Program-made: the position numbers and the translations under genes
Shown: piece by piece, positions 1-7,833 of the stretch
How positions within the stretch are numbered: the stretch's first letter is position 1
Layout: every line of letters starts with the position of its first letter
Notes under the pieces: model-generated
What the model saw: only the letters and a program-made list of their open reading frames with translations
Told to the model about the DNA's origin: nothing
Databases searched by the model: none
Source: UM-FILTER-38-24 sp041663205
GTDB lineage: Bacteria > Patescibacteriota > Gracilibacteria > UBA1369 > LOWO2-01-FULL-3
Assembly (NCBI GenBank): GCA_041663205.1
Contig: JBAZQZ010000009.1
Coordinates: 1-35,461, forward strand
Reading direction: 5' to 3'
DNA: 35,461 nucleotides

Positions 1-316
1 GCGTGTGGCCGTTGGGCAGTATGGCAATCTCCCACACGTACAGCCTGGCCTCGGCGGTGTTGGTTTGGGTCGAGAGCAGCTCAAGCTCGAAGCGCCCGCC
101 CGTGCTACTCGTTACCGTGATGCCGCCCGCCGCCGAGGACGTGCGCACCAGCACAGCATCGCTATCGGAGGTCACGTCAACACCGGGCGCCCGCTCGCGC
201 AGCACCCAGCGCAGCGCAGCGCCAGTCAGGTTGACCGGGCTTGTGGAGTCGGTCAACGTGAACTCCCAAACCTTGTACTCGCCGCGGTACATGCTCAGCG
301 CGTTGACAGGTGCCAT
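1..316 (-). CDS. Virion-associated protein, BppU-like N-terminal fold, partial
   Basis: The gene starts at ATG 316, sharing its A with the TAA stop of the upstream gene, and runs off the window at base 1, so only about 105 N-terminal residues are present. The readable product begins MAPVNALSMYRGEYKVWEF and contains a phrase of the form SPVNLTGAALRW followed by a charged strand. This order (short strand, RGD/RGE turn, then LTGA-strand) resembles the small beta-sandwich at the N-terminus of phage baseplate upper proteins and related tail-region proteins. The assignment rests on motif resemblance only. It is the last visible gene of the head-to-tail structural run. Confidence 0.5.
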   Translation of the reverse strand, partial: MAPVNALSMYRGEYKVWEFTLTDSTSPVNLTGAALRWVLRERAPGVDVTSDSDAVLVRTSSAAGGITVTSSTGGRFELELLSTQTNTAEARLYVWEIAILPNGHT

Positions 317-498
317 TACCGTCTCCCGGCGGCGTATTGCTCTGCCGTCACACCATGCACAAACACGAGTGCAGCCGTGATCTGTTCGTCACTGTTGAGC
401 GACAGCGCGTCAACGCGTTCCGCCCTGTGGCCGTGGGCCTTGAGCCAGCTCTTGATCTTCGTCTTGGTCGGCTTCGTACGCTTTGGAGGCTTAGGCAT
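316..498 (-). CDS. Small basic protein of the structural operon
   Basis: A 60-residue protein starting at ATG 498, which overlaps the TAA of the upstream gene; a TTG at 501 is an alternative start. The first 20 residues are very rich in lysine, arginine and proline (MPKPPKRTKPTKTKIKSWLK), which suggests nucleic-acid contact or a disordered tail. The remainder contains a short helix ending in an AAGRR tail. No family is recognised. Its position between structural genes and its stop/start overlaps argue that it is a genuine translated gene. Confidence 0.55.
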   Translation of the reverse strand: MPKPPKRTKPTKTKIKSWLKAHGHRAERVDALSLNSDEQITAALVFVHGVTAEQYAAGRR

Positions 499-736
499 CA
501 ACGTCCTCCACGAACAGGTAAGCCGGGTCTGCCGCCATCATGTCGAGCACATCACTGCTGGCATACACGCGCACCAGGCAGGTAGTCGCCTGCGGAACGT
601 GCCCGATGCACGAATAGCCGCCGCGCAACACACCGCCAGCGTCGGTATAGTGCAACTGGTAGCCGTCTCCGCTCTCCATCGGCGGCAACTGCGGCCCACC
701 CGGCGCCCAGGGTACGACGAAGATCGCACTGCTCAT
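491..736 (-). CDS. Hypothetical phage protein, structural operon
   Basis: An 81-residue protein with ATG at 736, a GAGG ribosome-binding site about five bases upstream, and a stop that overlaps the next gene. It begins MSSAIFVVPWAPGG and ends in an acidic stretch, with several short beta-like strands between. There is no signal peptide or membrane helix. Small proteins of this kind in this position often belong to head-tail connectors or tail accessory factors, but no family is recognised here. Confidence 0.5.
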   Translation of the reverse strand: MSSAIFVVPWAPGGPQLPPMESGDGYQLHYTDAGGVLRGGYSCIGHVPQATTCLVRVYASSDVLDMMAADPAYLFVEDVDA

Positions 737-743
737 TGTTGCC

Positions 744-1757
744 TCACGAGTACGCCGCCAGCGTGAACGTGCCCATCGTATTGCTGGCGTAGGTCGAGAA
801 CATGCCTACCCAGCGCCCAGCCGAGATAACCGGATTGCTTATCGTCTGTGTCGTGCCGATCTGTGCGCCGTTGTACCACAGGCTGAAACTCGCACCGCTC
901 TTCTTCGCCAGCAGGACGCGCCCGGCTGCGTATGCCCCCGCCGCGTTGATCAGCGGTGCCCACTGACCGTCGATCAGCCTGTCGAGGTGCGCGTTCGTGC
1001 CCTCGTGGTAGGCCAGCACGCCGTAACGCGGCGCATACGGATTGTCTACCGCCAGCCAACAGCCGGCGTGCGTGCCGGCCGTCAGCGTCGGCTCGACTGA
1101 CACGTTGTAGCTTGTGCGTTGTGCCAGTGTGAACGCCGATAGCGAAACTGGCGCGAGGCGCATCAGGCTCACGCTGTCCCACAACGTCGTGTTGCCCAAC
1201 ACCGCATCGCACAGCAGGCGGCTGTAGAATGTGGTTGCCGTCGCACGTAGCGTCTGCGTGCGCGAAACACCGGCGGCATCAGAGAGAGCGCCCGAACTGT
1301 AATAGTTGTTGCCCGTCGGCGTGGTCGCCAGGCGCAGCAGGCCGGTGCCTGTGCCGTTTTTGTGCCAGGAGGAGAACGAATACCACTGGCCGACCGCGGT
1401 TGGCGTGCCCGGCACGTCCTGCGCTGCTATACCGTTGGACGCCGCGCCGTTGGTGATTTGCAGCGCGTTGCCGACCAGGCCCCCGGCGACACTCGCCAGC
1501 ACACCTGACCCGGCCGCCGTCCAGCCGGTTGTGTCCGAGGCAAAGCCGCCGTTGCTAATCAGTTCGCTGCCGGCGACAGGAGTTCCCGCCGCGGCATTGG
1601 TCGCAATCGCCCAGTTGGGCGCGATCCAGTTGGCGCCCAATCCGCCGTTATCGCGTACGAACGTGTCGGTCAACGACGCCAGGCCAGGCGCGCGCAGCCA
1701 CCAGGCCACGTTGTTCGCCAGCAGGACCCGCCGATTTGCTATCAGTGCACCAGGCAT
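744..1757 (-). CDS. Carbohydrate-binding-like virion protein (fibre or decoration)
   Basis: A 337-residue protein. Residues from about 85 to 210 look like a CBM4/9-type jelly-roll, opening with ELISNGGFASDTTGWTAA, the usual 'N-G-F-x-W' signature of such modules. Residues from about 220 to 337 resemble a concanavalin A-like lectin/glucanase fold, with strands around GRVLLAKKSGASFSLWYNG. The pairing of two sugar-binding folds suggests a capsid- or tail-attached adhesin that contacts host or environmental glycans. The start at ATG 1757 has a GAGG site. The domain calls are by eye and the exact virion location is inferred. Confidence 0.55.
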   Translation of the reverse strand: MPGALIANRRVLLANNVAWWLRAPGLASLTDTFVRDNGGLGANWIAPNWAIATNAAAGTPVAGSELISNGGFASDTTGWTAAGSGVLASVAGGLVGNALQITNGAASNGIAAQDVPGTPTAVGQWYSFSSWHKNGTGTGLLRLATTPTGNNYYSSGALSDAAGVSRTQTLRATATTFYSRLLCDAVLGNTTLWDSVSLMRLAPVSLSAFTLAQRTSYNVSVEPTLTAGTHAGCWLAVDNPYAPRYGVLAYHEGTNAHLDRLIDGQWAPLINAAGAYAAGRVLLAKKSGASFSLWYNGAQIGTTQTISNPVISAGRWVGMFSTYASNTMGTFTLAAYS

Positions 1758-1764
1758 TTGAGCC

Positions 1765-2274
1765 TCAGTCTGCCAGGATACTGAGCTTGACCGTCACGTC
1801 GCCGGTTGACGTGTAGACGAACCCGGTGCTTGTCATCATCGCCACGGCGAGCAGGGTAGTGCCGGTCGTGGCCCGCACCGGGATTCCCAGATTGTCCTTG
1901 ACGGCGATGCTGTTGTCGGACCACACCCGGTAATCGCCAGACGTGAATTGCACGCGCCCGCAGACCTTGAGCAGGTCGGCATCGGCCAGCGCCAGCGCAG
2001 AGTCGTTGGTGGGCGCCGTCCCGGTGGTCGCCGTGTCCAGGAAGTAGAAGTCCATCCCGCTGCAACTCGTGGTGCCCTTGTCCACGATGATCATGGTTTG
2101 CAGGATGCCGCTCATCAGGTTCGTGCTGCGAAACGCGTCCGCAAACGAGATGACGCCGCCCACGCAATCCCCCGAGCTGTACGCCTGCGAGGTGGTCACG
2201 GCCAGCCCGATTGTCGGGAATGTCAAATGCCCGCTCACGAACGTGATGCCCTCTGATTCGGTCAATGTCGTCAT
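1765..2274 (-). CDS. Structural-region protein, about 169 residues
   Basis: The start is placed at ATG 2274, which forms an ATGA overlap with the stop of the upstream gene; a start further upstream would invade that gene. The product begins MTTLTESEGITFVSGHLTF and is rich in serine, threonine and glycine with many predicted beta strands, as in phage head-decoration or tail proteins. It has no transmembrane segment or catalytic motif. It is probably a virion or assembly protein because it lies between capsid and tail genes and is translationally coupled to its neighbour. Confidence 0.5.
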   Translation of the reverse strand: MTTLTESEGITFVSGHLTFPTIGLAVTTSQAYSSGDCVGGVISFADAFRSTNLMSGILQTMIIVDKGTTSCSGMDFYFLDTATTGTAPTNDSALALADADLLKVCGRVQFTSGDYRVWSDNSIAVKDNLGIPVRATTGTTLLAVAMMTSTGFVYTSTGDVTVKLSILAD

Positions 2275-3143
2275 GTGGCTGTCACCAAGCCCTTCCAATT
2301 CTTGCGCAGGTGCTGCGTGTCCTGGAGTGCGCCCCGGTACTGTGCGCGGGCCTCGGTCGCCTGCGCCATCTGTGCGTCAAGCTCGTTGATCTTCTTGACC
2401 AGGTCGGCCTCGCGTGCCACCATGCGCGCGTTCCACCGCTCGAGCTGCTCCTGCTCGAAGCCATACAGGAAGTCAGTCTTGAGCAGCTCACAGTCGGGCG
2501 GGATCGTGACCTTGATACCCCGGCCCTGGGCGATGCCTATGAAGTACTCGCAGGAGGGGCGCTGCTGCTGATACTCCGAATCGTGCGCCATGTCGACTCC
2601 GAATACACCTATTTCTTGAAATCCTTCTGCAATCGCGAGAGCCAACATGTATGCGATGCTGTTCGTCAAGTACGGCCGCCCGCCCGCGCCGGGGTTGGGA
2701 AACGCCTGCGCGATGGCTTGCAGCGGATAGGGTACGCTCATCGGTATGTCGTCGTAGTGCTGGTGCATGTACACCGGCACGGTCATCGCCCGCAGCGCGT
2801 AGATGTGATCGCTCGTGCGCTTCTTATCGGCCTCGTACACGTCCCGGCTGTGGATCTCAAACCAGCGCGACCAGCGCGGAATGAGCATGTAGAGCTCATT
2901 CAGGCCCCATATTTCCCACGTCGGGTCACCGAACGGCGCCTGTTTGAAGCTGTCCGTGAAGCCCAGGATCGCGACCTTCTTCCCGGCGTGCAGCAGCGGC
3001 CCGCGCGGGTCAGCCGCCTTGAACTGCGGCACGCGCTCGATGTGGTTGCCCTGCGTCTGCGCATCTGGCAACACTGACGGCGGCGCGGGTGGTTCCTGCG
3101 CCTTCATCGTGTCGATAGCCCCCTTCAACTCAGCCTGCTCCAT
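2271..3143 (-). CDS. Conserved phage protein with Rossmann-like core and coiled-coil tail
   Basis: A 290-residue protein. ATG 3143 is preferred over TTG 3152 because the GGGGGA site is better spaced. Residues from about 45 to 200 hold a Rossmann-like alpha/beta core with phrases such as KKVAILGFTDSF, TWEIWGLNELY and RWFEIHSRDVY. This pattern recurs in many phage structural regions, where it is usually annotated as hypothetical, and has some likeness to DUF115-type sugar-handling proteins. The last 70 residues are a charged, coiled-coil-like segment. Function is unknown; a nucleotide or sugar ligand is possible but not shown by any catalytic motif. Confidence 0.5.
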   Translation of the reverse strand: MEQAELKGAIDTMKAQEPPAPPSVLPDAQTQGNHIERVPQFKAADPRGPLLHAGKKVAILGFTDSFKQAPFGDPTWEIWGLNELYMLIPRWSRWFEIHSRDVYEADKKRTSDHIYALRAMTVPVYMHQHYDDIPMSVPYPLQAIAQAFPNPGAGGRPYLTNSIAYMLALAIAEGFQEIGVFGVDMAHDSEYQQQRPSCEYFIGIAQGRGIKVTIPPDCELLKTDFLYGFEQEQLERWNARMVAREADLVKKINELDAQMAQATEARAQYRGALQDTQHLRKNWKGLVTAT

Positions 3144-3189
3144 GTGTGCCAAATCCCCCTTCGCATTCCCCCCTTCGCGTCGTAGTGGG

Positions 3190-3239
3190 TAAGCGGGCGC
3201 CGGCGTCGAAGGAGGGGGAACTCCACCGACGCCCGCTTA
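3190..3239 (-). repeat. GC-rich inverted repeat between structural genes
   Basis: Bases 3190-3208 and 3227-3239 are imperfect inverted copies of TAAGCGGGCG(...)TCG, the left arm carrying a six-base insertion. The loop contains a purine-rich GGAGGGGG block on the plus strand. The minus-strand transcript could form a strong hairpin here, but no T-run follows, so it is not a clear rho-independent terminator. It may act as an attenuator or an mRNA-processing site that adjusts output between the genes on each side. Confidence 0.5.
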
Positions 3240-3247
3240 GCCCCGTG

Positions 3248-3988
3248 TTAGGTGGTGCTCGTGAGGATGTCCGTCGACTTCGCCAGTAGCAGCCAGTTGG
3301 TGCTGTTCTGGCCCATCAGTTGCACCCACTGGCGGTTGCTCGCGCCAGTGCTGAAGATCAGCCCGGTGATGCTGCCGTCAATCAACGCGGTCGCGCCCGT
3401 AGTTGTGATGTAGGCCGGCACAGTAGCCGTTGACGCGATGCAGACGATGAACTTCATCACGCCGGCCGCCGGCGCTGCGAGCGCGTACCTGCGCCCAGCC
3501 GTGCTATCGCTGCCCGATGACCACACCTCAGAGACCGCGAAGCCCGCCATCGCTGCGGGGTTGGACGCCCCGGTAGCGAATTGCTCATAGGGTTGCACGA
3601 ACCCGCTCGACAGCGTCAGCGTGTTGGCCACAGTCAGCGCACTGGACACAGCCACGCCACCGCTAAAGTTGCCGGTGGTGGCGCTGAATCCAGAAGTGAA
3701 CGTCACCGCTCCGCCGAACTGCGCGCCGCTGGAGAATACGCCCGTGCTGGCGCTCAGCCCGCTGGTAGCGGTGACCTTGCCGGGGAACGTCACGTCTCCG
3801 CTGGTCAGGCTGCCAATGCTCAGGTTGCCGCCGGTCGTCACGAACGCCGAGCCGCCGATCTGCAGCGCCCCGCCTGCCTCGATGTTGAGAATGCCGCCGT
3901 CCTCGATAGCGATCATGCCGCCTGAGGATACCGTCAACTCCGTGGCGCCCTGCGCCCGGTAGACGTTCGGTTTGTAGGATGCCGCCAT
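3248..3988 (-). CDS. Repetitive beta-rich structural protein (head fibre/tail fibre-like)
   Basis: A 246-residue protein with a good AAGGAG site before ATG 3988. Residues from about 15 to 130 consist of degenerate beta repeats rich in G, S, T and A (phrases like GGNLSIGSLTSG, FPGKVTATSG, FSATTGNFSG), as in triple-stranded beta fibres. The final 100 residues form a non-repetitive domain ending TSTT. The N-terminal MAASYKPNVYRAQG segment may be the anchor. It lies directly after the major capsid and its partner gene, so a capsid-attached fibre is the best guess. Confidence 0.55.
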   Translation of the reverse strand: MAASYKPNVYRAQGATELTVSSGGMIAIEDGGILNIEAGGALQIGGSAFVTTGGNLSIGSLTSGDVTFPGKVTATSGLSASTGVFSSGAQFGGAVTFTSGFSATTGNFSGGVAVSSALTVANTLTLSSGFVQPYEQFATGASNPAAMAGFAVSEVWSSGSDSTAGRRYALAAPAAGVMKFIVCIASTATVPAYITTTGATALIDGSITGLIFSTGASNRQWVQLMGQNSTNWLLLAKSTDILTSTT

Positions 3989-4012
3989 GTGTCAGTCTCC
4001 TTTGCTGCGGCC

Positions 4013-4036
4013 GGTTAGTCACCCCCCGGCCTAACC
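4013..4036 (-). repeat. Short inverted repeat in capsid-region spacer
   Basis: GGTTAG at 4013-4018 and CTAACC at 4031-4036 are perfect six-base inverted arms around a C-rich loop, in the 66-base spacer between two structural genes. On the minus strand this could fold just upstream of the AAGGAG site of the next gene. No T-run follows. It might fine-tune expression of the downstream gene, though the short arms make chance a fair alternative. Confidence 0.35.
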
Positions 4037-4054
4037 CGTCTCAGGGGTGCGGAG

Positions 4055-4513
4055 TTAGGAGCTCGATGCCCCGATCACGATATTGACGTCGCTCACACCG
4101 TAGGAGGTGCTGAAGCCGCCGTCTTCGATCTGCGAGCGGTACAGTTCCGCGATCACGCAGACAATGCTCTCCGCCGTGGTCGCGCGGTCGAAGTACATGC
4201 GAGCCCAGCGCCACAGCGGGCGGTAGATGTCCACTACCTCCACGGCGCTGGCCGTGATGAAGCCGGTGGTGTGGGTCACGGTCGAGCCGTACACGTCGTA
4301 AAACGTGCCGGTGCCGGAGCTGGTGGCCGAAAGCTGCGCGTAGCCGCTGAAGCCGGCTGTCGCGTGGGTCGTGTCAGTCACGCACACGAACCGCACGCCC
4401 TGATAGCCGCGCGTGTCTACGCAGTCCGTGTAGCGGTCAGTGCTGGTGCCGCTGGCCGGGATCGTGCTGGACAGCAGCACGGTTTCAACGATGTTCGAAA
4501 GGTTGTGCAACAT
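4055..4513 (-). CDS. Capsid-adjacent structural protein (decoration or head-completion candidate)
   Basis: A 152-residue protein with an AAGGAG site seven bases before ATG 4513, directly downstream of the major capsid gene. It begins MLHNLSNIVETVLLSSTIPASG and is mostly beta-strand, with a phrase RGYQGVRFVCVTDTTHATAGF typical of small jelly-roll or Ig-like phage proteins. Genes in this slot of HK97-type phages often encode capsid-stabilising or neck proteins. That role is inferred from position and composition, not from a recognised signature. Confidence 0.5.
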   Translation of the reverse strand: MLHNLSNIVETVLLSSTIPASGTSTDRYTDCVDTRGYQGVRFVCVTDTTHATAGFSGYAQLSATSSGTGTFYDVYGSTVTHTTGFITASAVEVVDIYRPLWRWARMYFDRATTAESIVCVIAELYRSQIEDGGFSTSYGVSDVNIVIGASSS

Positions 4514-4524
4514 GACATCGCTCC

Positions 4525-5847
4525 TTATGCGCTCACTACCTGGCCGCGCAAGCGCCAGTCTTCGACCAGTTGCCCGCCGAACCGGACGCGGCCCAGCAGC
4601 ACGATCTGGTTGGTCTCCGCGTACAGCTCGCGGAGCACCTGGATCGACATGCCGATCCGGTTAACCAGGTAGTAGCCGCCGAGGTCACCGAAGATGATCG
4701 GATACAGCCCCGCGCTGGTGTTGGGCATGAAGGCGTTGAACAGCACCGGGTAACCGAGCAGGTTCTGATTGATCCGCTGCGCGGTGAAGCCGCTGTTGCC
4801 GTCGCTCCAATACGGGCGCCCGTTGCCGTCCACGAGTTGCGACAGCGCAAGCGCCGTGTTCGTCTTGTTCATGACGGCGGTCGCGTTGCGGTCGTACTGC
4901 TCGGGCAGCGCGTACAGCAGGGACAGGATGCCCGCCCAGGTGAGCGCGCCAGCCGCCCCGGTGTGAACATCGTTCGTCACGAAGTTCGCGTTTGCCAGGA
5001 TGCCGGTAGGCTGCGCGACGCCCGTGCCGTTGATGATCATGTTGTCCTTGAGCAGGTCGATGGTCTCGCTGAACTTGCCCGAGGCCCACCCGGTGACGTT
5101 GCTTGCCTGGTCCTCAACGAAGTTGACGCTCAGCGGCAGGCTCATCATCGCCGTATAGATCGGGATGCGCACCTGCCCCCACACGGGCTCAGTCACCCGG
5201 TGCTGGGTCGCGCTGGTCGGCAGCTCGCCCGTCCACGTGACGCGCATCCCGGTCGTATAGATGTTGTCGGTCGTCCAGATGACTTGCGGCATCACGAGAG
5301 AGTCGCTTGACGTGGTGAACGTGCTGACGCGGCCCGCCAGGTTGGTGGGCGCCGGCTCCTTCGAGATGATGCGTGTCAGCATGTCCTCAGGGACCAGATA
5401 GCCGCCCTGAGTGTCAATGCCCTCCTGTAGCACCTTCAGCGCCTCGCTCTTGAGCCCGTTCTGCCCGACCCGCAGGTAGCTGCGAAACGCCCGCCCGTAC
5501 TCAGTGCTCGAAATGGCCTTGTACGTGTTGGCGTCAATCAACATGTCGCCTTCGTCGCTCAGCAGCACGCTCTTGCGGCCGCCCTTGTCAGGCTCGCGCT
5601 GCGTGAGGGTGGCCGTGCCGGCCGGCTGGGTGCCCACGAGCGACACGCCGCCAGCGGACTGCCCGGCCCACGCTTTGAACTCGTTCAGCTTGCCGACGGC
5701 TGCCATCTGCTGTTCGAGGCTCCCGCGCTCCACGGTAATAGCCTCGACGCGCGTCAGGTCAGCGTCGGTCATGCTGGCCTTGGCTGCAATGGCCTCGCAC
5801 TCAGTGGCGAGCGCCTGCACCCGGTTCCGAATGTCTTCCAGTGCCAT
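4525..5847 (-). CDS. Major capsid protein, HK97 fold
   Basis: A 440-residue protein of the size and layout usual for HK97-family capsids. Residues from 1 to about 65 form a charged helical delta-like region (IRNRVQALATECEAIAAKAS, LEQQMAAVGKLNEFKAW) normally removed by the prohead protease. After a flexible linker, the fold begins near RAFRSYLRVG and GGYLVPEDMLTRI. Typical HK97 landmarks follow: the LVMPQVIWTTD strand, a GIPTGILA-like loop (VAQPTGILANANF) and the late LLGYPVLFNAFMP segment. It assembles the icosahedral shell. The protease and portal genes lie immediately upstream, as in HK97. Confidence 0.92.
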   Translation of the reverse strand: MALEDIRNRVQALATECEAIAAKASMTDADLTRVEAITVERGSLEQQMAAVGKLNEFKAWAGQSAGGVSLVGTQPAGTATLTQREPDKGGRKSVLLSDEGDMLIDANTYKAISSTEYGRAFRSYLRVGQNGLKSEALKVLQEGIDTQGGYLVPEDMLTRIISKEPAPTNLAGRVSTFTTSSDSLVMPQVIWTTDNIYTTGMRVTWTGELPTSATQHRVTEPVWGQVRIPIYTAMMSLPLSVNFVEDQASNVTGWASGKFSETIDLLKDNMIINGTGVAQPTGILANANFVTNDVHTGAAGALTWAGILSLLYALPEQYDRNATAVMNKTNTALALSQLVDGNGRPYWSDGNSGFTAQRINQNLLGYPVLFNAFMPNTSAGLYPIIFGDLGGYYLVNRIGMSIQVLRELYAETNQIVLLGRVRFGGQLVEDWRLRGQVVSA

Positions 5848-5851
5848 GTCG

Positions 5852-6700
5852 TTACTCCAGTCTCATTGTCATTGCGCGTAGTTGCATCGCAGTGAGCTGC
5901 GCCTGTAGCCGTCGCAGGCCCTGGGCCTTGGCTTCCGCCTTGGCCGGGGTCATGCTGTCCATCAGCGCCGTCATGCCGTCCATCGCCTGTTGCAGCGTAG
6001 CCATGCAATCGGCCATACGCTGCATGTTGGCGCCAGACATAACGCGCCCCTCTTTGACACGCCGCTCGCGGAGGTCTTTCGTGCGCTCCGTGAGCGACGC
6101 CGCTATCTGCGCTGCATACTCTGCGTGGTCCGCCAGGCTGCCCGCCTGCAGCCCGGCCAGGATGTCAAATGCTTTGCCGCCCATCGCATCACGGGCAGCG
6201 TCAAAGGCCGCCTTGATGCCAGCCGCCTCGAAGTGCTTCTCCGCCGTGGCAAAGTCCAGGGTTGCCAGCAGGTTGGCCGGCGTAGGCGTCAGGCTGATTT
6301 CCACCCACGGCCAGCGCTTGATGGCGCCCGTCTTATGGTCCGTCTCGACAAGGTGCCGCATAGAGCCGCTTGAAAAGTACAGCTTGCCGGCCTTGACAAG
6401 CTCCTTGATGGCCTCGAAGTACTGCGAGCTGGCGTCAAGTTGCGCCTTCACCCACACGCCCATGTCGGCCTTGACTTCGTAATCAATCACCCGGCCAACC
6501 GGCGCGCTCTTGGCTGCCGAGTCCAAACCGTGCTGGAACAGGGCCGGGCGCGCGTCCTTTGGGAACCAGTCGAAAGCAAAGTCGGTCCGAGCGTCGAAGT
6601 GCTCACCTTGCAGGTCCTGGCCGTTGTGCACTCCGCCCCACGGCATCCCGATGCCCTCGACAATGGTCTCTGCCGCATCGGTGAACTTCAAAGCTTCCAT
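5852..6700 (-). CDS. Prohead protease with fused scaffold-like tail (S78 family)
   Basis: A 282-residue protein starting at ATG 6700, one base after the stop of the upstream gene, with an AAGGA site; the in-frame upstream extension would overlap that gene. Residues from 1 to about 150 match the phage S78 (HK97 gp4-like) maturation protease, with the catalytic histidine in PALFQHGLDS (His57) and the serine in LYFSSGS (about Ser110/111), then PWVEISLTPTPAN. The C-terminal 130 residues are helical and charged, like a scaffolding domain. It would trim the capsid delta region during head maturation. Confidence 0.88.
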   Translation of the reverse strand: MEALKFTDAAETIVEGIGMPWGGVHNGQDLQGEHFDARTDFAFDWFPKDARPALFQHGLDSAAKSAPVGRVIDYEVKADMGVWVKAQLDASSQYFEAIKELVKAGKLYFSSGSMRHLVETDHKTGAIKRWPWVEISLTPTPANLLATLDFATAEKHFEAAGIKAAFDAARDAMGGKAFDILAGLQAGSLADHAEYAAQIAASLTERTKDLRERRVKEGRVMSGANMQRMADCMATLQQAMDGMTALMDSMTPAKAEAKAQGLRRLQAQLTAMQLRAMTMRLE

Positions 6701-6701
6701 G

Positions 6702-7187
6702 TCACTTGTCCTTCCAACGCCTGACGTTGGCAATCCCGACGCGCCCGATCTCCGATTTGTACTGTTGCAGAAAGGTGCTGGGCGTCTTCCACCCGATGAT
6801 CCTCATCATCCTGCTTTGCTGCCCACGCTCTTGCACCAGCCCGGCGTACTCCGTCGCGTTCGTCAGCGTGTAGGTACTCGACTTGGTACTGGCAATGTGC
6901 CAGCCCTGCCGTAGTGTGCCCGTGCGCCTGTAGGGCAACTCAAGCTCACCGCTGCGAAGCGCTGCCCAGAACCACCGCCGCTGCTTGTCGGTGAAGAACG
7001 TTACCCCATACGCCTGCTTGCGCGTCACGTGCTTGACGGGCGGGTACTCCTGTATCTTGGGCAGCAGGAAGTCGGCCACGGCTTTCGTCGTCTGGTCCAC
7101 GAGCGCCTTTGATTCAGCCGGCGACAGCTTGTTGCTCAGCCGCTTGAATTGCCCCTGGTTGTAGCTGATGCGAAAGCCAATTGGCAT
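6702..7187 (-). CDS. HK97 gp10-like head-tail or minor structural protein
   Basis: A 161-residue protein lying between the MuF-like gene and the protease. The central phrase LPYRRTGTLRQGWHI followed by TNATEYAGLVQERGQQSRMM resembles HK97 gp10-type proteins, in which a 'YRRTGxLRxSW' segment precedes a loop describing 'Y..yvq.G'. Such proteins sit at the tail terminator or neck. Its location upstream of the protease is less usual for that family, so the precise role is uncertain. Start ATG 7187 follows the stop of its neighbour within two bases. Confidence 0.6.
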   Translation of the reverse strand: MPIGFRISYNQGQFKRLSNKLSPAESKALVDQTTKAVADFLLPKIQEYPPVKHVTRKQAYGVTFFTDKQRRWFWAALRSGELELPYRRTGTLRQGWHIASTKSSTYTLTNATEYAGLVQERGQQSRMMRIIGWKTPSTFLQQYKSEIGRVGIANVRRWKDK

Positions 7188-7188
7188 G

Positions 7189-7833
7189 TCAGGCCGCCTT
7201 GCTCACTTCGAGCGGGCTCCACTTTGCCGCATTGTCAACGCAATCAGGGCAGTGCTCCGCCTGGCCCAGCACCCACGTGCAATCCCACCCCGTGTCAGTT
7301 TCGGCAATCTGCCAGTGGCAGCGGCAGTTGGCCTTACACACCGTCTGCCCATCGCCGGGGTAGGCGGGGAGCGATAGCACACCGCGCGCATCGGCTTTGC
7401 CCTTTTCGAATGCCTGGCTCGCGCTTTCGATGTACATGCCCGCCCGGACTTTGGCTTGCCCAGCCGTCATCTTGCCGGCATTCAGGTCGGCCTGGAACTT
7501 GTCCAGGTAGGCGTACTGGTCGCGCAGCATGTGGCCGAGCCGGCCCCAATCCGCTTGCGTCATGCTCTCTACGCCACCATGCGCCGCCAGGTACTCGTTG
7601 ATGTAAGTCTCTTTGACCAGTTGCCGCATCTCAAGCGCCCATTGGTTGCTGGTAATCTCGCCCCGGTAGAGGCGGTCAATCAGCTCGCCCGTCTGCATCT
7701 TCTTGCTGTCAAGGTACGCGTCGCGCATGTTGTTCATGCGCGTCTGCGAGATGTAGCGCCCGGTTGACGTGTCGCGCCAGCGGTGGCTCTTGTCGTTCCA
7801 GACGAAGCCGGTAGCGCCTGGCTTAGTTGGCAT
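7189..7833 (-). CDS. Phage Mu F-like minor head protein with Cys/His cluster
   Basis: A 214-residue protein next to the portal gene. The C-terminal third carries GQTVCKANCRCHWQI followed by CPDCVDNA, the Cys/His pattern of the MuF/SPP1 gp7 head-morphogenesis family, which probably binds zinc. The helical middle (QAKVRAGMYIESASQAFEKGKADARG) is also typical. MuF proteins bind the portal and enter the procapsid, sometimes guiding DNA ejection. The length is short compared with full-size family members, but the position directly after portal agrees. Confidence 0.75.
   Translation of the reverse strand: MPTKPGATGFVWNDKSHRWRDTSTGRYISQTRMNNMRDAYLDSKKMQTGELIDRLYRGEITSNQWALEMRQLVKETYINEYLAAHGGVESMTQADWGRLGHMLRDQYAYLDKFQADLNAGKMTAGQAKVRAGMYIESASQAFEKGKADARGVLSLPAYPGDGQTVCKANCRCHWQIAETDTGWDCTWVLGQAEHCPDCVDNAAKWSPLEVSKAA

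Noticed and set aside
5..766. 253-codon plus-strand frame
   Set aside because: It crosses several minus-strand genes that show stop/start coupling, and its product has no recognised motif.
2265..3077. 270-codon plus-strand frame
   Set aside because: It is antisense to the conserved Rossmann-like phage protein; no ribosome site or family pattern supports it.
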